Assembly (NCBI GenBank): GCA_037074765.1 | Contig: JBAMDO010000124.1 | Location: 1-64,000 of the forward strand | DNA from: Mansonella perstans | Taxonomy: Eukaryota; Nematoda; Chromadorea; Rhabditida; Onchocercidae | Direction: 5' to 3' | DNA length: 64,000 nucleotides | Position numbers and translations under genes: made by a program | Shown here: positions 1 to 13,900 of the stretch, in pieces | Position numbering within the stretch: position 1 is the stretch's first letter | Layout of the letters: every line of letters starts with the position of its first letter | Notes under the pieces: model-generated | Told to the model about the DNA's origin: nothing | Seen by the model: the letters and a program-made list of their open reading frames with translations, nothing else | Databases searched by the model: none

Positions 1-14
1 CCAATAAAAGAAGT

Positions 15-33
15 GAGAGAGAGAGAGAGAGAG
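15..33. repeat. (GA)n microsatellite
   Basis: Uninterrupted GA dinucleotides, running into a purine-rich AAG/GAA tract to about 60. Confidence 0.9.
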
Positions 34-1495
34 GAAGGAAAAGAAAAAAGAAGAAAAAGTTATTATGGAAAGCTCTAATTCAATATTCTTTTTTTTTTTC
101 TTTTTTGCCTGAAGGCGAAAGAAAAATGCTTTAGCGTCAATATGATTTATGAAATAAAATTAAAAGTGATGATTAATGTGCTAAAAAAACTTTCTGTGGT
201 TTATTTCCTTTGTCAATGCTTGAAGTTTGGAATTAATTTAATTTTATTTTTGAATTTTGGAAAATTTTAAATTTTCATATTTAGCTACACTGAAAAATTA
301 CTTTTTTCCTTTCCCTCTCTCAAATTTCATTGTATGAAATTTTTAAAATGTTTGAAAATTTTTTTTTCATTCAAATAACTATTATATTTGATCATGCAAT
401 TAACAAATTCCAATGAGTACCATCTCATAATTATAATAACATTGCCTAATTTTTTGGATTATCCAATTCAAATAATTCTTCTATTTTTTCTTAAACAATT
501 GCTACGATACAGCTGAAATAACTTTTAGAAAAAAAAAATTGAGAGTGAATTTTAAATAGTAAAAATCAATTTTATAATACATAACAGAATAAGATAGATT
601 TTTTCGCTTTACTTTTTTTCAAAAGCAAAAACAACGATACGATAGTTACCAAACATAAACCAAATTTTTCATTTGTCTCATCAAAATTTCCATTTTCAAA
701 CTTTTTTCCTTCATCATTGTCTCTTAATCAATTCTTACTTAATCTAAAATGGAACATTTTGCGATTCGTCTTGTCCTTTCCATTACTACTAGTATCTTTA
801 TTTCTTTACCTTTCATTGCTTGCTAATAATTTCGCTGAAGTTTAAAAAGTCAATCGAGAGATTGAATATTCGAGATTTTGTGATGATAACGATATGATAA
901 AAGTAATGAATCAAGTTCTTGGTTCACTTAACGCCTAATACTATGATTAAGTAAACAGAATAACCAGTATTAGAAATATTTCTCTGTGCATTGAAATCTC
1001 AAAAAAAGACCTATAAAATATTAATTTCACGGATTGTAACCTTAAATAGGACACAGATCTGAAATATATATTTTGTAAAAAATAGAATACAATATGCCAA
1101 AACATCGTTGGATATATTGTTTACGGTATTATTTAAGAGACAAATAGACAGGAATAGAATCAAAAAAAAAAATGAAAACAAGGCTTTTTAGGACTCGTGC
1201 TATATTTTAAATCATCGCTGATTACAAATCTTATCGTTTTTAAAAGCCAAAGGTTCACGTTATGAAGTCAAAAGTTCACGTCGTGTCACTGGCCAATTAT
1301 CATATAAAACAGCAACCATTTACACATCATTCATTGCTGTTGATTACTTTATCATAAAATCCGATATTTGATTGTTTTTAAAAGCCATCTGTCTTATATT
1401 TATCCAAAACTCTAATCGTTCCCATGGTTACATTTCAACAATTGCATATCAGTGGCCATTCTTCAATTTGCTCTTGTTACTATTACTACTATTTG

Positions 1496-1530
1496 TTATT
1501 ATTATTATTATTATTATTACTATTATTATT
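1496..1530. repeat. (ATT)n microsatellite
   Basis: About eleven TTA/ATT units with one ACT interruption near 1520. The overlapping 73-codon open frame is a by-product of this repeat. Confidence 0.85.
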
Positions 1531-4500
1531 GTATTTCATTGTTATCATCTAAAAACTATTTATCAACTTCTAAACTTTTGTGCTAATACATGATCAGGTC
1601 TCTATTCCTTCATTTATCTCTTTCATTAATTTGATTTTGAAATGGAAATGGTAATAGCTAGGTGACGTCAAAATACAATGATTTTAACATTCAATAGAAA
1701 TTTCAAGCAGAAAATTTGAAGATACTGTCATGATGTCGTGAGATATCAGATATTAACATAAAGGTCAGAAGTTTGTAGTTACTTTGCAGCTGATAACAAT
1801 AAAATATAATAATGAGAATAATAATAGTAATAATAATAACGCGGAAAATACGTGCATTCCGATGCCAATATCATTTCCGGATTCGCTTACACTTATCATA
1901 AGAAAAAGCTTAATAACGAATGAAGTTCTGATAATTTTAGTAATTATTTCAAATTTCAAAAAGTCCTTAATTGGCAACAATCAGTTAATTTATCATTATT
2001 TCTTACTACCCTTTTTTTATTTTTTTTTATGCAATTTGTTTGCTAAGAGGAATGTTCAGGAATATCTCCCCAAAAAATAAAAATTGTTTGAACAACTTAA
2101 AATTTGTGCTAGCATTTCTAATCAATATTTGTAAATTTACATTCGTAATTAGCCGCCATGAATATATTAGTAACTAATAACATATAATACCAAAATTTTA
2201 GCTCAACTGAATAAAATTACCAAACAAGTGCTATATTGTGACTTGGTTACGAATCGACGATTCTCTTACCGTTTTCTTAAACTTATGCCAATGTTTAATA
2301 TTTATTTTTTTCAGCACTTGTCAGCTGTTCCTCTTTCTCTTAAAGAAGGTTTGATGAAATTTAAAATAGCTGGAATATTTTGAAATTCTGCTTACTGAAC
2401 AAAACAATTCCTTAAAAGTAGCAATAATTACAACATATTCCCCCCTGTATATATATATATATATCGAAAGATTAAAATTATTCATTGATCCCTCCGGCTG
2501 ATCTAATTTAATTTCAAAATCTTTTGCTTCTAATGAAAAGCAATGCATAAAATATATACCATCACATATACATGCACATATATGATGAATAATTTACGCA
2601 AAGCAGAATTTTGTAGAAGAAAATGAATTTCATGCTAACACAAAATTGTGGTAATTAATTTTTAAATAAAGTTTCCTTCTTGAAAAAAATCAATTACTGA
2701 AGAAAAGAATCAAAATTTAATTACTGAAAAAAAGAATCAAAATCCTTCATAAAGAATTCATTAAACTAAGACTTTTGAGATATATTCTTCAAAAAAGGGA
2801 ATTATAGACGAAATGAAAAAAGATAAAAAGAAAAAGTAAAGAAGGCAGAAAAAAAGTTAGATTTAGGAAAACAATTTAGCATCGTTTTGTAGCTAGGCAT
2901 AAAACTATTTTTATGAAGCTTTAGCAAATACCCAAAGCACTTTTTTATTTTTTTCTTTTGGCTTGCTATAATTGATAGATCTGGTGAACAGAAGGACAAA
3001 GAGACTAGAAACAAACGAGACACAATAAGGCCACTTTTTACTTCATCTTTTTCTACTACCTCGCTCCTTTGTTTTTTATCGCCCTTCTCCATTTCAGATT
3101 TAAAAATTTCTTTTCTGAAAAAAGAATGAGAAAAAACTTTTTTTCGACTCATAACTTCACTTCATGATATCTTTTTACCAGTTTTAATTCTAAGCAATAC
3201 GGGATTTGGCAAAGACAAATTGTCACAATTAGGCTTAATCAATATTGTATAACTGATGAAATGTTTTCGTACCCACATTCTGGCATATCGATTTCCAAGT
3301 TATGAGGAGTGTATTTGAGTGGAAAATTAAGCTAGATAGATCTGGAGAGAAAATTCAGTGAAATTTTTTTTTGACTTGTGGCGATTTTATTAACTTTAAC
3401 CATCTGCTACCATCATCGAAATCTTTTTTATTTTAAGATGAATCAACCACAGCTTTGTTGTTTTTTGGCTCATACAACTGTCTTTTACCGAGTTTAAGAG
3501 TTATTTTGATTCATCAAGAAGTAGAAGAAATGATTCGGTGATTTCGTTTACACCAAAGATATATGTGATCTGAAAATGAAGCAGTAGTAATAATTCAGAC
3601 AATATTATTTAAATTACTAATTAATTTATAACATTTAGAAATTTAATATTGCAAGACTTTGCCAATGATAACCCGTTAATTGTCCCAGTTTGTTCCTATT
3701 AGCAATTTGTCGAGAAGGCAATATTTTACTAAATGATAAAAGAACGCATTTTAATGAAATCCTATCGTCTGTAATGATCCTTCTTTGTAATGACGCAACT
3801 GATTATTAATGTTTAACTGATTGTTAATGTTTTACGTATGTGAGTGATAACAGTATGACCTGAAATTGTGTGATTTCTTTAAAATAAATTGCTGATATAA
3901 TACCGAAATTGTGGCTTTTAAGTCAGTTAGTTTTGATGATTATACTGGAATTAGTGGCGAATTAGCCGTGAACTCCAAGCGGTCTTTAGAAAATTACTCC
4001 ATGTTTTGACAAAATTTGTGCAGCAATTTTTTACAAAATTGGCCATGGTATATTTTCTTTTCTTTTTCACTTTTCCAAATACTCTAATAGTAATAGTTGA
4101 TTTAATTTACTTATTTTGTCGTCACTTTTTTTTGTCTGAATTATATCATTTGTGGTAATTAGACCTTTAAGCTATATCACCTAAATTATTTTTTACATCA
4201 CATTTCAGGGCTATCATACATGATTAAAATAAGGAAGCACTGAAATGAAGAAGAGTACGAAAACGAATGAATATTTGAAATCCAATCAGTAATAAGTATT
4301 AGGCGCAAAAAGTAGAAATGACAACATCAAACTTTGGTTTGGTATTGATTGAGTTTGAAATAGAACTAGTTAGATGAGTAGGCCAATTATCAAGATGTTA
4401 ATAACATCATTTCTCTTTTCATTATATCATATTTACTGACAAGTCAAAATTTCTTTTTTCCTTTCTTAAAAGCTTCAATTTTTGAAATTAATGTCTTTTT

Positions 4501-5807
4501 AATATCTGAAATTTATTCATAGCTTCCGTTTTCAGCACTAATGACACAAAAAAACCGTTAATTGGTTATCGCAAAAAATTTCTCTTTAGCCGACTTATCA
4601 ATGCGTTGCATCACATAATTAACGGAATCTAATAAATAAATAAATACTTTTTTGCAATGCAAAAAAGAATGAAGCACAATTCCATGGGAAACATCATTTC
4701 AAACAATGTTTAAATTTCATCTCAAACATAACGAATAGAAATTCGACAAAAGAAAGTTTCCAAAATTTGTTAACACAGTACTAGTGATATAATTAATTCT
4801 TATGGATTCAATTTGTATTCTTATAATTGTTCTTATTTACATAATCTTTTCATTGTTCCATAAAATATCATCAAGCTATTCTAATGATATTTGATAACTT
4901 GATAAGACTACAATGCTGTTTGATAGTAATAATTTAATTTAATTCTCCATTAATTTAAATTCCAAAATTTCCATACGAATTCTGAAATTTGTTTGGATAG
5001 TCTTATCATTCGCCATACTAGTCGAAATACTGTGTTTGTCATAAAAGTATGCGCCATATTGTATGCTTGACTTGGATATTTTGCTGATCAAAATTTTGCA
5101 AATTTAAATTTACTTTATAAAATGCATTTTTCACTTTGTCACACATTCTATTTTTGCATTGTTTAGAGAGCAAAAAGCACAGTAATCGGATAGGTAGGAA
5201 TAACGAATAAGGTGATAACTTTTTCAAAAATGTGCAAATTAAATAGCCAACGCCAAGTTTGTTTTTACCCACAAGATATATGAGAGACCAAAATCATATT
5301 TTATTAGTGAGATTTTAGATATTTTAGAGTGAGATTTGCAAAAAGGTATAATTGATATTTACAAAAAAATTGATATTTACTAAAATATGGAAAATTTTTA
5401 CTAAAATATTTAAAAATCAATTAATTCAAAGCAAAGCATCGTTTACGATATTAACATGATTATGAAAAGATATTCACAAGTAAACAGTCAAATTATATTT
5501 GGAATTATATAATTTTCATCGATTAAAACAGTAGTTTCACTCTGTCGCTAAGCCATTGTTAATGTTTACATTCATATCTTTAATAAATATTTAGGTGATA
5601 ATTCATAAAGGCATAATTGATGAGAAGAATATAAGTGAGACGTTCAATTAGATTGTTAATTATAATGTCAGAAATTTGTCAAAAACAGATGCATTTCATA
5701 GGTTAAGCAATGCAAATTTTTCCATTTTGCTAGTTAATTGCTTCATATGAATAAGAATTTTCAGTGATGTTTTGGTTAACAATTAATAACGAAGTTTTAC
5801 GCTTATT

Positions 5808-7360
5808 ATGGTTCAGTATTTGAAGAAAATGTTGATATCATTGTTGCTACCAGCGATAAGTTTTATAACATCATTGCTTGGATTGATATTATTAGCTACT
5901 GGATACGGTTTCAATCATTCAACAATAACTTTCTTAAGTCTCGGTCTCATTGGTTTGATCACTTCGATGATTGCATGTACAATACGAACTAAATCCTTAA
6001 TGGCAAAACCAAAATGTTTAAAACGATTGTTTCGTCGACGAAGATTATTGAAAAAACGTAATAATTCGGAAATATTAGATCATGATAAAGCTGAAGTGAT
6101 TATGAGAAATATTCGTGGTATTCCATATCTTATCCAGGTGATTTTGTATGCTTAATTGTACATTAGCGCATATATTGGATAAAATTATCTGAAATCTGGA
6201 ATTTTTATCAATTAAAAGTGTTCTAATAGTACTTTACTTACCCGTTATATAAGATATTGACATTATTTAATTTCAGGCCATTCAATACAGTATGGAGACA
6301 ACATGTTATGCAAGAATGATGGCGGAAAACAATAACGGTAGTATACCAACAACTTCTGTTATACATACTGCTCCCAAATGTATTAGTGTTATTGATTCGG
6401 ATCATGAAGATTGCTGTTTCGGTTACTCCTTCTATATAATTTGCTAAATATTTTAATCATAATTATAGATGCTATTCTGAGATGGTTCTTGTATCTAAAA
6501 CGTAACATTACTTTTTCGCATAGTTCATTTTTATTAGTGAATAAAGGGAGACTTAGATGAAAATCAGTTACTAAGCAAATTATTATTTTATATTGAAAAT
6601 GATATTTCTATTATATTTTCTTATTTCCAGAGGCAAAAAATACTTTTTTAATTCTTTCAAAAGATTTTATGATTTTCTGCATGAAATTATATGATAAATA
6701 ATTTATCGCATGACAAAAAATTGTTTCAAACTAATGCAATCCTTCATTCATAAATGAAATTTTTAGACGCCTCTATATGTTTTTTTGTTATATTGGTTCG
6801 ATGCAATAAATAATAAAAGTTTAATTTGAATTTTTGGTGAATTTATTTTTTGTGACGGGATCGAATTTAAAGTTTATTTAAAGGTCCGGAAATGATGTTA
6901 TCAAAAGAGCAATCGGCAGTTCCTGAAGTTGAGACAATCGAAGAATGGGTCTCGACAGGATTGTCATCCTGGGATAATTCCCAGCTAAGGCTTTCGATAA
7001 AAAGTAATCCTGATCGTAGGATCAATGTCAGCCTTTCTCCTTTGTTTTGCATAAGTTTCAATTGTACTTTTATTTGTACTCACGTATCGTATAAAGTATT
7101 GACACTGATTTATTGATATTCCAAAAGATATTGGAACATTTTCTTCCTTCTTTCAGATTTCACGAAACTACTGTCATAAACTTTTTGCCTAAATTCTCAC
7201 TGTTTCATTTTAGGTATTCCCATATACTGAGGTAATGCCACGGCCAAGTGTTGATACAATGCTAGAACTGGTTGAAACACCAGCACAAATTACACCGGAA
7301 GATGAGGAAAATACATTTTTCCTGAAAAGGTTATTTCAAAAATATTTAAGTCGTATATAA
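5808..7360 (+). CDS. Two-pass membrane protein of unknown function, four exons
   Basis: Exons 5808-6137, 6277-6421, 6884-7026 and 7214-7360 (phases 0, 1, 0) give 254 residues. I do not recognise the family. Residues about 8-32 and 38-58 are strongly hydrophobic and separated by a short polar loop, so two membrane helices are likely. They are followed by a very basic patch (RLFRRRRLLKKR, about 73-84) that should stay cytosolic, and then an acidic Pro/Glu/Thr-rich tail. Intron 1 has a clean TTTCAG acceptor. The donors after exons 2 (GTTACT) and 3 (GTCAGC) are weak, so the last two exons are less certain; without them the frame stops soon after 6421. An AATAAA lies at 7476-7481. Start chosen as the first ATG of the frame, just before the hydrophobic segment. 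Confidence 0.6.
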
Positions 7361-8651
7361 CACTATCATCACACAGCATCATTTTAAGATTAAGGAAAAT
7401 TTTTTTGTGCATCTATAAAGTAGCATTTTTAATTTTTAAAGTGAAATATCGAGACTTAAATCATTGAAGCGTAAAAATAAATTCAATTGTTTTAAAAGAA
7501 GGTTACCTTCGAATTTACAAAAATAAACTTCCTATTATTAACACATTTCATAATAATTTCAACATATTTTACGGAGTATATTACTGAAAAAGTATCCTCC
7601 GTCTTTTTTGCATTTTGTAATAGCCAATCCAAAAAAAAAGTAAAAAAATAGGACCATTCCCATGGTACTATTATTCTGACCAGATCGAAATTAAAGTAAT
7701 CAATCATTCTAAGTTATTTGATTAATGAAATCTCAAATTTTACTATTTGATGCGACATAAATATATTTTTAGCTCTAACAATTAAAATATAAAATTAAAA
7801 TCGAACAACCATCAAATTATACCCACATAAAATATAATATCTTCTCACTCGAATAATTGGATATTTCTTAGGCCTGATTTGAAAACCAATTTCCAATTTC
7901 GTTATATGGCGATGAGTAGCGATTTTTTGCATAAATTTAATGAAGCTTTTCGATCCTTTCCGCATTGATTACAAATTTGTTGTAATTATTAAACTAATTT
8001 TATTATTTGATAATCTTTCATTGTTCATTGTTTGATAAGAAATATTAATCTATATTTTATTATATTCCAGAAGAGACAACAAAAATTTGTTTTTATTAAA
8101 TATCCTTTGTATTATTATGGATATTAGTAAATAATTCAGGAAATCCAGCAGCTAATTTTTTTCTGTTTGTCAATAATTATAATAATATATAGGACAATTG
8201 ATAAAAAAACAAGCTCATTATTCCAAAAGTGATCAATTAAATTTTTATGAAAGAGAACAACTTTAAATATTCGTTGTATGGCTATCAATGTTGATGGATA
8301 TTCTGATTTATTTCAGTTGGACTAATAATTATTTGCAAATCAATTGTCATATTTGATAACTATTTATTTCAAACATTTTTGAAAAAATTCTTTTTTTGAA
8401 AAAAAGAATTTCAATTCTTTTTTCAAACATTTCAGTGACTTCCAACTTTTCAACATTTTCCAAATCTTTCAATCACTCTTAATTTTTTTCAATCACTTTT
8501 CATCTATAGAAAATGAAATTGTAATCTAAAAATTTTTTGGGAAAAAGAAGAGGAAATCGATTAGAAAGATATTTTTATTCTTGTTTATCGTACAAACACA
8601 CGATACACATTTACAGTAACCAAGCAAAAGAAAAGTAAGGCCAGAAATAAA
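7361..8651. other. Intergenic, convergent 3' ends
   Basis: Lies between the 3' end of the two-pass membrane gene (+) and the 3' end of the small cysteine protein gene (-). It holds AATAAA at 7476-7481 and a 13-bp hairpin at 8385-8411; otherwise nothing was seen. Confidence 0.6.
8385..8411. repeat. Short perfect inverted repeat
   Basis: Arms 8385-8397 (AAATTCTTTTTTT) and 8399-8411 are exact reverse complements around a single G. The arms are mostly A/T homopolymer, so this may be chance in such DNA. Confidence 0.6.
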
Positions 8652-9380
8652 TTAAAGAAGGTAGTACTTTCTCAATAATTTACCGTATCCTTCCTCCTTC
8701 TTTTCTGTATACATTTTCACCTCTTTTTGTTGCAAACATTGTTCGTAGTTTTTCTTGACGTTATCATTTCCGCTGATAATTTGGTAACACAATGCACATT
8801 GCCTTGTACAAAAAGTGCAACTGCGTTTTGGTGTTGAAACTGGAGAAACTTTGTTGGTTGATAAATGGGATGATATTGTCCAATCTTATTAATACATTAA
8901 TTAACAAAGGTTACTTTTTCATTTGCTGCTGTAGTCAAGACATTTCTTCATAATATTATCAGCTTTGACAAAAAGTATTATTTGATTACCACTTAATCTG
9001 TTTACATTTAAGTATTTTTTTTGCCATATTGATGATTCAAATCTGCGTAACAATGTAACCTGTCAACATAACAGTTCGCACTATTTAATTAATAGTCTTT
9101 CACAAATCATTTTCATCTCTCATTTAATCCAAGAAAATACACAAGAACATTTTTAAAATTATTGTAGATTGTATGACACTATTTATACATTAAAACCACT
9201 AAGTATGCGTCAATTAAGTTGAAAGTTATGGTAAAAATGCAATGATTCTGTTAAGGAAATGTTAGAAAAATAATAAATTAGGAATTATTTGACAGTAAAG
9301 AATCAAAATACCTGAAATGATGAAAACACGGTTTTGCTGCTCAATGTTTGTGAGTTCAAGAAGTTATTTATATTGTTCAT
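8652..9380 (-). CDS. Small protein with a CxxCxxxCxxC cluster, three exons
   Basis: Read on the minus strand, exons 9380-9312, 9059-8990 and 8884-8652 (phases 0 and 1) give 123 residues. The N terminus (MNNINNFLNSQTLSSK) is Ser/Thr/Asn-rich with no acidic residue in the first 30 or so, followed by LLRRFESSIW, which could suit a mitochondrial targeting peptide. The last exon carries CTFCTRQCALCY, spacing CxxCxxxCxxC, a possible metal site, then another Cys in YEQC and a Lys/Glu-rich end. The first junction uses CAG/GTATTT and GACAG, the second G/GTAATC and the poor acceptor TAATAAG. The last exon is open in more than one frame; I chose this frame because the phase and cysteine pattern agree. 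It lies about 1.6 kb downstream of the TSR gene on the same strand. Family not recognised. Confidence 0.45.
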
Positions 9381-10978
9381 TCTGCTCTTTTGTTGTTAAT
9401 TATTCATCATATTTTAATAAATATAATCCTTACGCATCGTCACGTTATTCACTTATAGCAACTTAGAAAAAGAAAATATATATGATGACAAATATTTGCA
9501 ACTACTGGTTTTAACATTGATAAAGTTAGTGATAATTATAACAAAACAAGCGCAAGTGGTATCATGATAATCTCGATTATTTTGATTTATGTCAGAAAAA
9601 TGCACTCATCATTATTAGTGATTTCAAACTCTTTTTTAAAATCCAAATTTGAGTGATGGGCAACATGTTTTCAAAGTATAAAATATTTTGTAAGGCAATA
9701 AAAAAATTGCAAATCAAAATGTAATTTTATGAATGTGAACTCATGAAATTTAAACAATAATATTAATTTGACCGAAAAATTATAGAAGTTGAAAATCCTT
9801 CTATTGTTATCCATTATGCTCGAATAACTTCATTGATTAAAATTTTTATTCAGGAATTAACATAGACAAAGCATGTGTGCAATAAAAAATCCTTCCAATG
9901 ATGGATCGTCTCAAAATAAAAGATATTTTGTGACATATCGTGAGAGTCACAGAAAACATCTCGAAATATGCTAAAATGTACTGTTTCATTATTTTAAGAA
10001 TGCCTTCTCCATATTCCTTCTATAAGGCAAAAAATAGGCTTGTTTTATAATTAAAAACTTACGGAAATAGTGAAATACCTTTGTTTAAGGAAAGTTTTTA
10101 ATTTCTAAATATATTGCGCATTTAATTAATTATTTGTTGTTACAGAATATTACATTTTTAGCTATTTTTTAATTTTTACTATACAATCCTTCAGACTAAT
10201 TCTCACTGTGTTGTTAATGTTCTTGAAGTAATTTCGAAAACATCCATAAAACATAAATTCGCTTTTGCTATAGAATTTCTCAGTTTGATTCAAACTTTTT
10301 CTGCTTTTACTAGCATGTAAATACTGCAAGCACAAAAAAGAGCCTCAAAGAATTAAAATGCAAATTATTACTAAAACGATTAATAATATTGTAGGTATAA
10401 CAAAAATTAAAATTTCATTCGAATTTTCACACTGCTCATATTGTGACTCAGCAAATTCTAGTTTTATTATGAAATATAATGATAGTAAATGCATGAAAAG
10501 AAGAAGCGAAGAATAAGCAAAAGATGAAAACTTTCCAACTTCTGCAAAACTTCAGCAGACGGCAATGAAATTAAAAGATATGGCAGTAAAGAAGAAAAAG
10601 TTAGCTGGCAGTAAAAAAACCGAATAAATTGCAATTTTTTAAAACATTTACATTGAAAATTCTGTTTGAAAATTTATCTCAACAATAGGAAATTACAAAT
10701 AATTTATGTGAATTGCTAAATATTTGTAAAATAGTACGTTTGGGATGATCTTGCTGAAATTATTGTGAATTTCATCCATTTCCGAAATTTAGCAGTAAAT
10801 AAACTTTGTAAAATCAAAGAATGTGGAAGGGCAGCCGAAAAAGATGCTTGGCTAGCTGGAAGAATAGAATGAATTACAATAAAGAAAACTACAAAATTGT
10901 AATATCTTCAAAATAAAATAATTGGAATAAAATCAAGATTGGCGGTCACTGTATTATTTAAAATGAAATTTCGTATTT
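9381..10978. other. Intergenic AT-rich DNA
   Basis: Lies between the 3' end of the TSR gene and the start of the small cysteine protein gene, both minus strand. No open frame with plausible splice sites was found. It should hold the 3' UTR of the first and the promoter or trans-splice region of the second. Confidence 0.55.
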
Positions 10979-13900
10979 TTAAATTTTACACTTCGCTGGC
11001 AGTGAGCAATTCATCTCTTCCTGTGCATCACCACTACATACGCAATCTTCTTCTCCGATGCAGTGCCTAAATTAATTTCAAGACTCTAAAGTTAAAATAA
11101 TTTCTTAACTGGAAAAAATTACGTCCAACTTGTAACACCTGATAATTTTAAATTTGAGAACTAATATCGTAAGCTAATTTTTTTTCCAGCAACGTATAAA
11201 TCTTCCAGGCATCTAATAAAACATATGAAATACAAAATTACAAATCTCGTACATTTGTCGGATGAAAAATTTACCTGGATCGTCGTTTAACATGATGATA
11301 GCATACTGTTTTGCATGCTGACCATTGATACCACTCAGCCCAGTGACACCTACTTTCGATGAAAGTGCCGACAGGTATGGCGTAATCGGAAGGTGCTATA
11401 GGATGAACAGGAACAGTTTGTGGTGGAACGTAACCAGGTACACGAGGTGCAGGTAAGTAACCAGATGGACAAAGTTCACCTGAACTAATTGTAAGAACAT
11501 TTCCAGATAAAGCTGCTACTGTTCGTACATCGCCTGCTGGAACGCATACTGTAAAATAAGCAGGTATCGTAGGATGAACAGGTGTTATAGGATAACCACA
11601 CGACAATTGTTCAGTACAAGTTTTATCCTCACGAGAATTACCATAACAATGGCCAGTGCAGCTGGAATCATCCTGTTCTGCAAAATGATTAGACAACAGA
11701 ATCGATACCGTCATAAAGTATGCAACACTTGTGATCGTAACACCTTGATCACATTAGCAGGCATATTGTGTGTGATTATTTGAATAATGACATCGTTTGG
11801 AACATTAAGAATCACGAATACCTACCATAGCCAAGTCTTAAGCACATTCTCGTTCTTGAACTACGACCTGTACCGCATCTATGGCTACATGGTGTCCAAC
11901 TTGCCCAAGCGGTCCACTCACAGCATAATCGTTCTAAACAAACCGCAGTTTCCTGTAAATTTGAAACATGCTACAAGAACAGTTAATAAAAAAAGATAAA
12001 AGCAAAAGGAAGGAAAGTATTGATAGCGAGGAAGATATTTTCATGCCTTGTAGCAATTACCAAGCTAACTTTATGTTTAAAGATATCTCCTTATTTTTTA
12101 CTGATTACTCTTCTAATAAGCATACTTTCAATTATCATCATAGCTTCTAAAGGTCTAGAATTCAATTAATTGCGTATGTTCGATCATTCTAAAGCTATTG
12201 ATTAAAATCGGATGCCATCTAATATAATATATAATCATTTATTTTTTGAATGTAGAAAGATGACATGTGTCTCAAAGAACTCGGAAGAATTTATCTTTAA
12301 CCATTAATAACTAAATAATTAAACCAATGTTAAATACTGATTTTCGTACAAGAAAAAGAACTAATAATTAAAAGCAGAAAACCGTAAGCTCCAACACCTA
12401 AAAGTATGCAAAATATAAAGCTCTAAAAATTGCTCAGAACCTATATTGAAGCACTGATTAACTTTAAGAATTCACAATAATATAATAGCCTTCTTTTACT
12501 GACATTACAATATCTTTAATTATGATTCGAAAAAAAAAAAAAAAACAAAATTAGTCTTACCAATTTTTCACCTTGACAATTATCAGTTAATTTATCCACA
12601 GATGAACATTCCCGATGTCTTCTTCGTTCACCAATGCCACAATCATGGCTACACCTTGACCATTCTGTCCATTTTACCCAACGTGGACAACTTACTCCAG
12701 TCTCACAATACTGCATATCCTAAAACTCAGTAACTTATCCTATCTACACGTTTATTATTGACAAATTTATCACCAATGTGGTTATTTTGTTTGAAACTTT
12801 CAAAGCTATACTATATCCTCTTGTCATCTCATAACAGCTAACCATGTTATCACTCTCGAATCAAATTAAATATCACACTTTACCTTTGAGTTAAATTTGC
12901 AACGGATAAATGATACTGATGGCACTTCTGTTGATATAACTGATTCAAAAATGCGACCAAGCTTCCAGATTTTTTAAATTTAATTCACTGGACATTGTCA
13001 GTATAAGAAATAATATCACAAAAAAAAACCTCAACATTTCCTGGACAATCACCATTGATACAGTTACGATATCGGTATTGCATTCCCGTGCCACATGTTA
13101 CTGAGCATTCAGACCATTCCTGCCATGCTGACCACATTCCACATCGATCAGCAGCATGACATGGCATCATTTCCACTCGTTTTCCTAGTATGAATTTCAT
13201 TCCACTGATGACTATCGAAAATTCGATCTTGGAACAATAGATAACGAATTTTCCAATTTCCAGCTTATTTTTATCATATAATGACTTTTTGTTACTTCAA
13301 GGAGATATAAAGGAATAAGTTACCTGGACAGAAAATCCCACTACACAAACGTTTTCGCGTTGTTATTCCGAAATAACACTGCGCAGAACATGTTGACCAT
13401 TCACTCCATTCTTGCCATGTTGGACATGCATGTTCCACACATATTTTTTGCTCATTACTTTCTCCTAAAAATTTCTCTCTACTATTTATCGCATTTAAAA
13501 ATTTTATGAATCGAAATCCAACGATATAACAAACGAGTACAACATTGCAGATAGGTTTGTCAATTGATTTCTCTGAATAGGCTATTTCAAATCAATAAAT
13601 AAATTTCAGTTTAATAACATTTATTTACGCTCGCATGTGTTGTACTATAAATAATTTGGAATTAATCAGGAAGGATTTTTGACCAGTGCATTCTCGTCCT
13701 ATGCAGATACGTTCTCTAGTAATGGTCCCTTCTCCGCATGATACCGAACAAGCTGACCATTCCTGCCATTCTGACCATCTCTGACATTCAGCTTGATGAC
13801 AGTAAGTTTGCTGGTGAGCATCTCCTGTAAGCTAAATTGCTTGCATCAATTTTTTTTCAGTTCATTTATATTTTTTAAAATATTTCTAACGGATCCTTTT

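Larger units (their letters stand above)
1..5807. other. AT-rich stretch without a recognisable gene
   Basis: Both strands were read for exon-like open frames with matching splice phases and none was convincing. The few open frames of 70 to 116 codons are rich in Phe, Lys, Ile and Leu, as expected from AT-rich noncoding DNA. The stretch holds simple repeats: GA at 15-33, ATT at 1496-1530 and AT near 2448-2464. It probably contains the upstream region of the membrane-protein gene that starts at 5808. Confidence 0.6.

Noticed and set aside
2802..3152. Minus-strand 116-codon frame
   Set aside because: Lys/Ser/Phe-rich, no splice partners, no domain; consistent with AT-rich noncoding DNA.
11574..12150. 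Plus-strand open frames over the TSR exons
   Set aside because: They are antisense to exons with clear TSR cysteine and tryptophan patterns.
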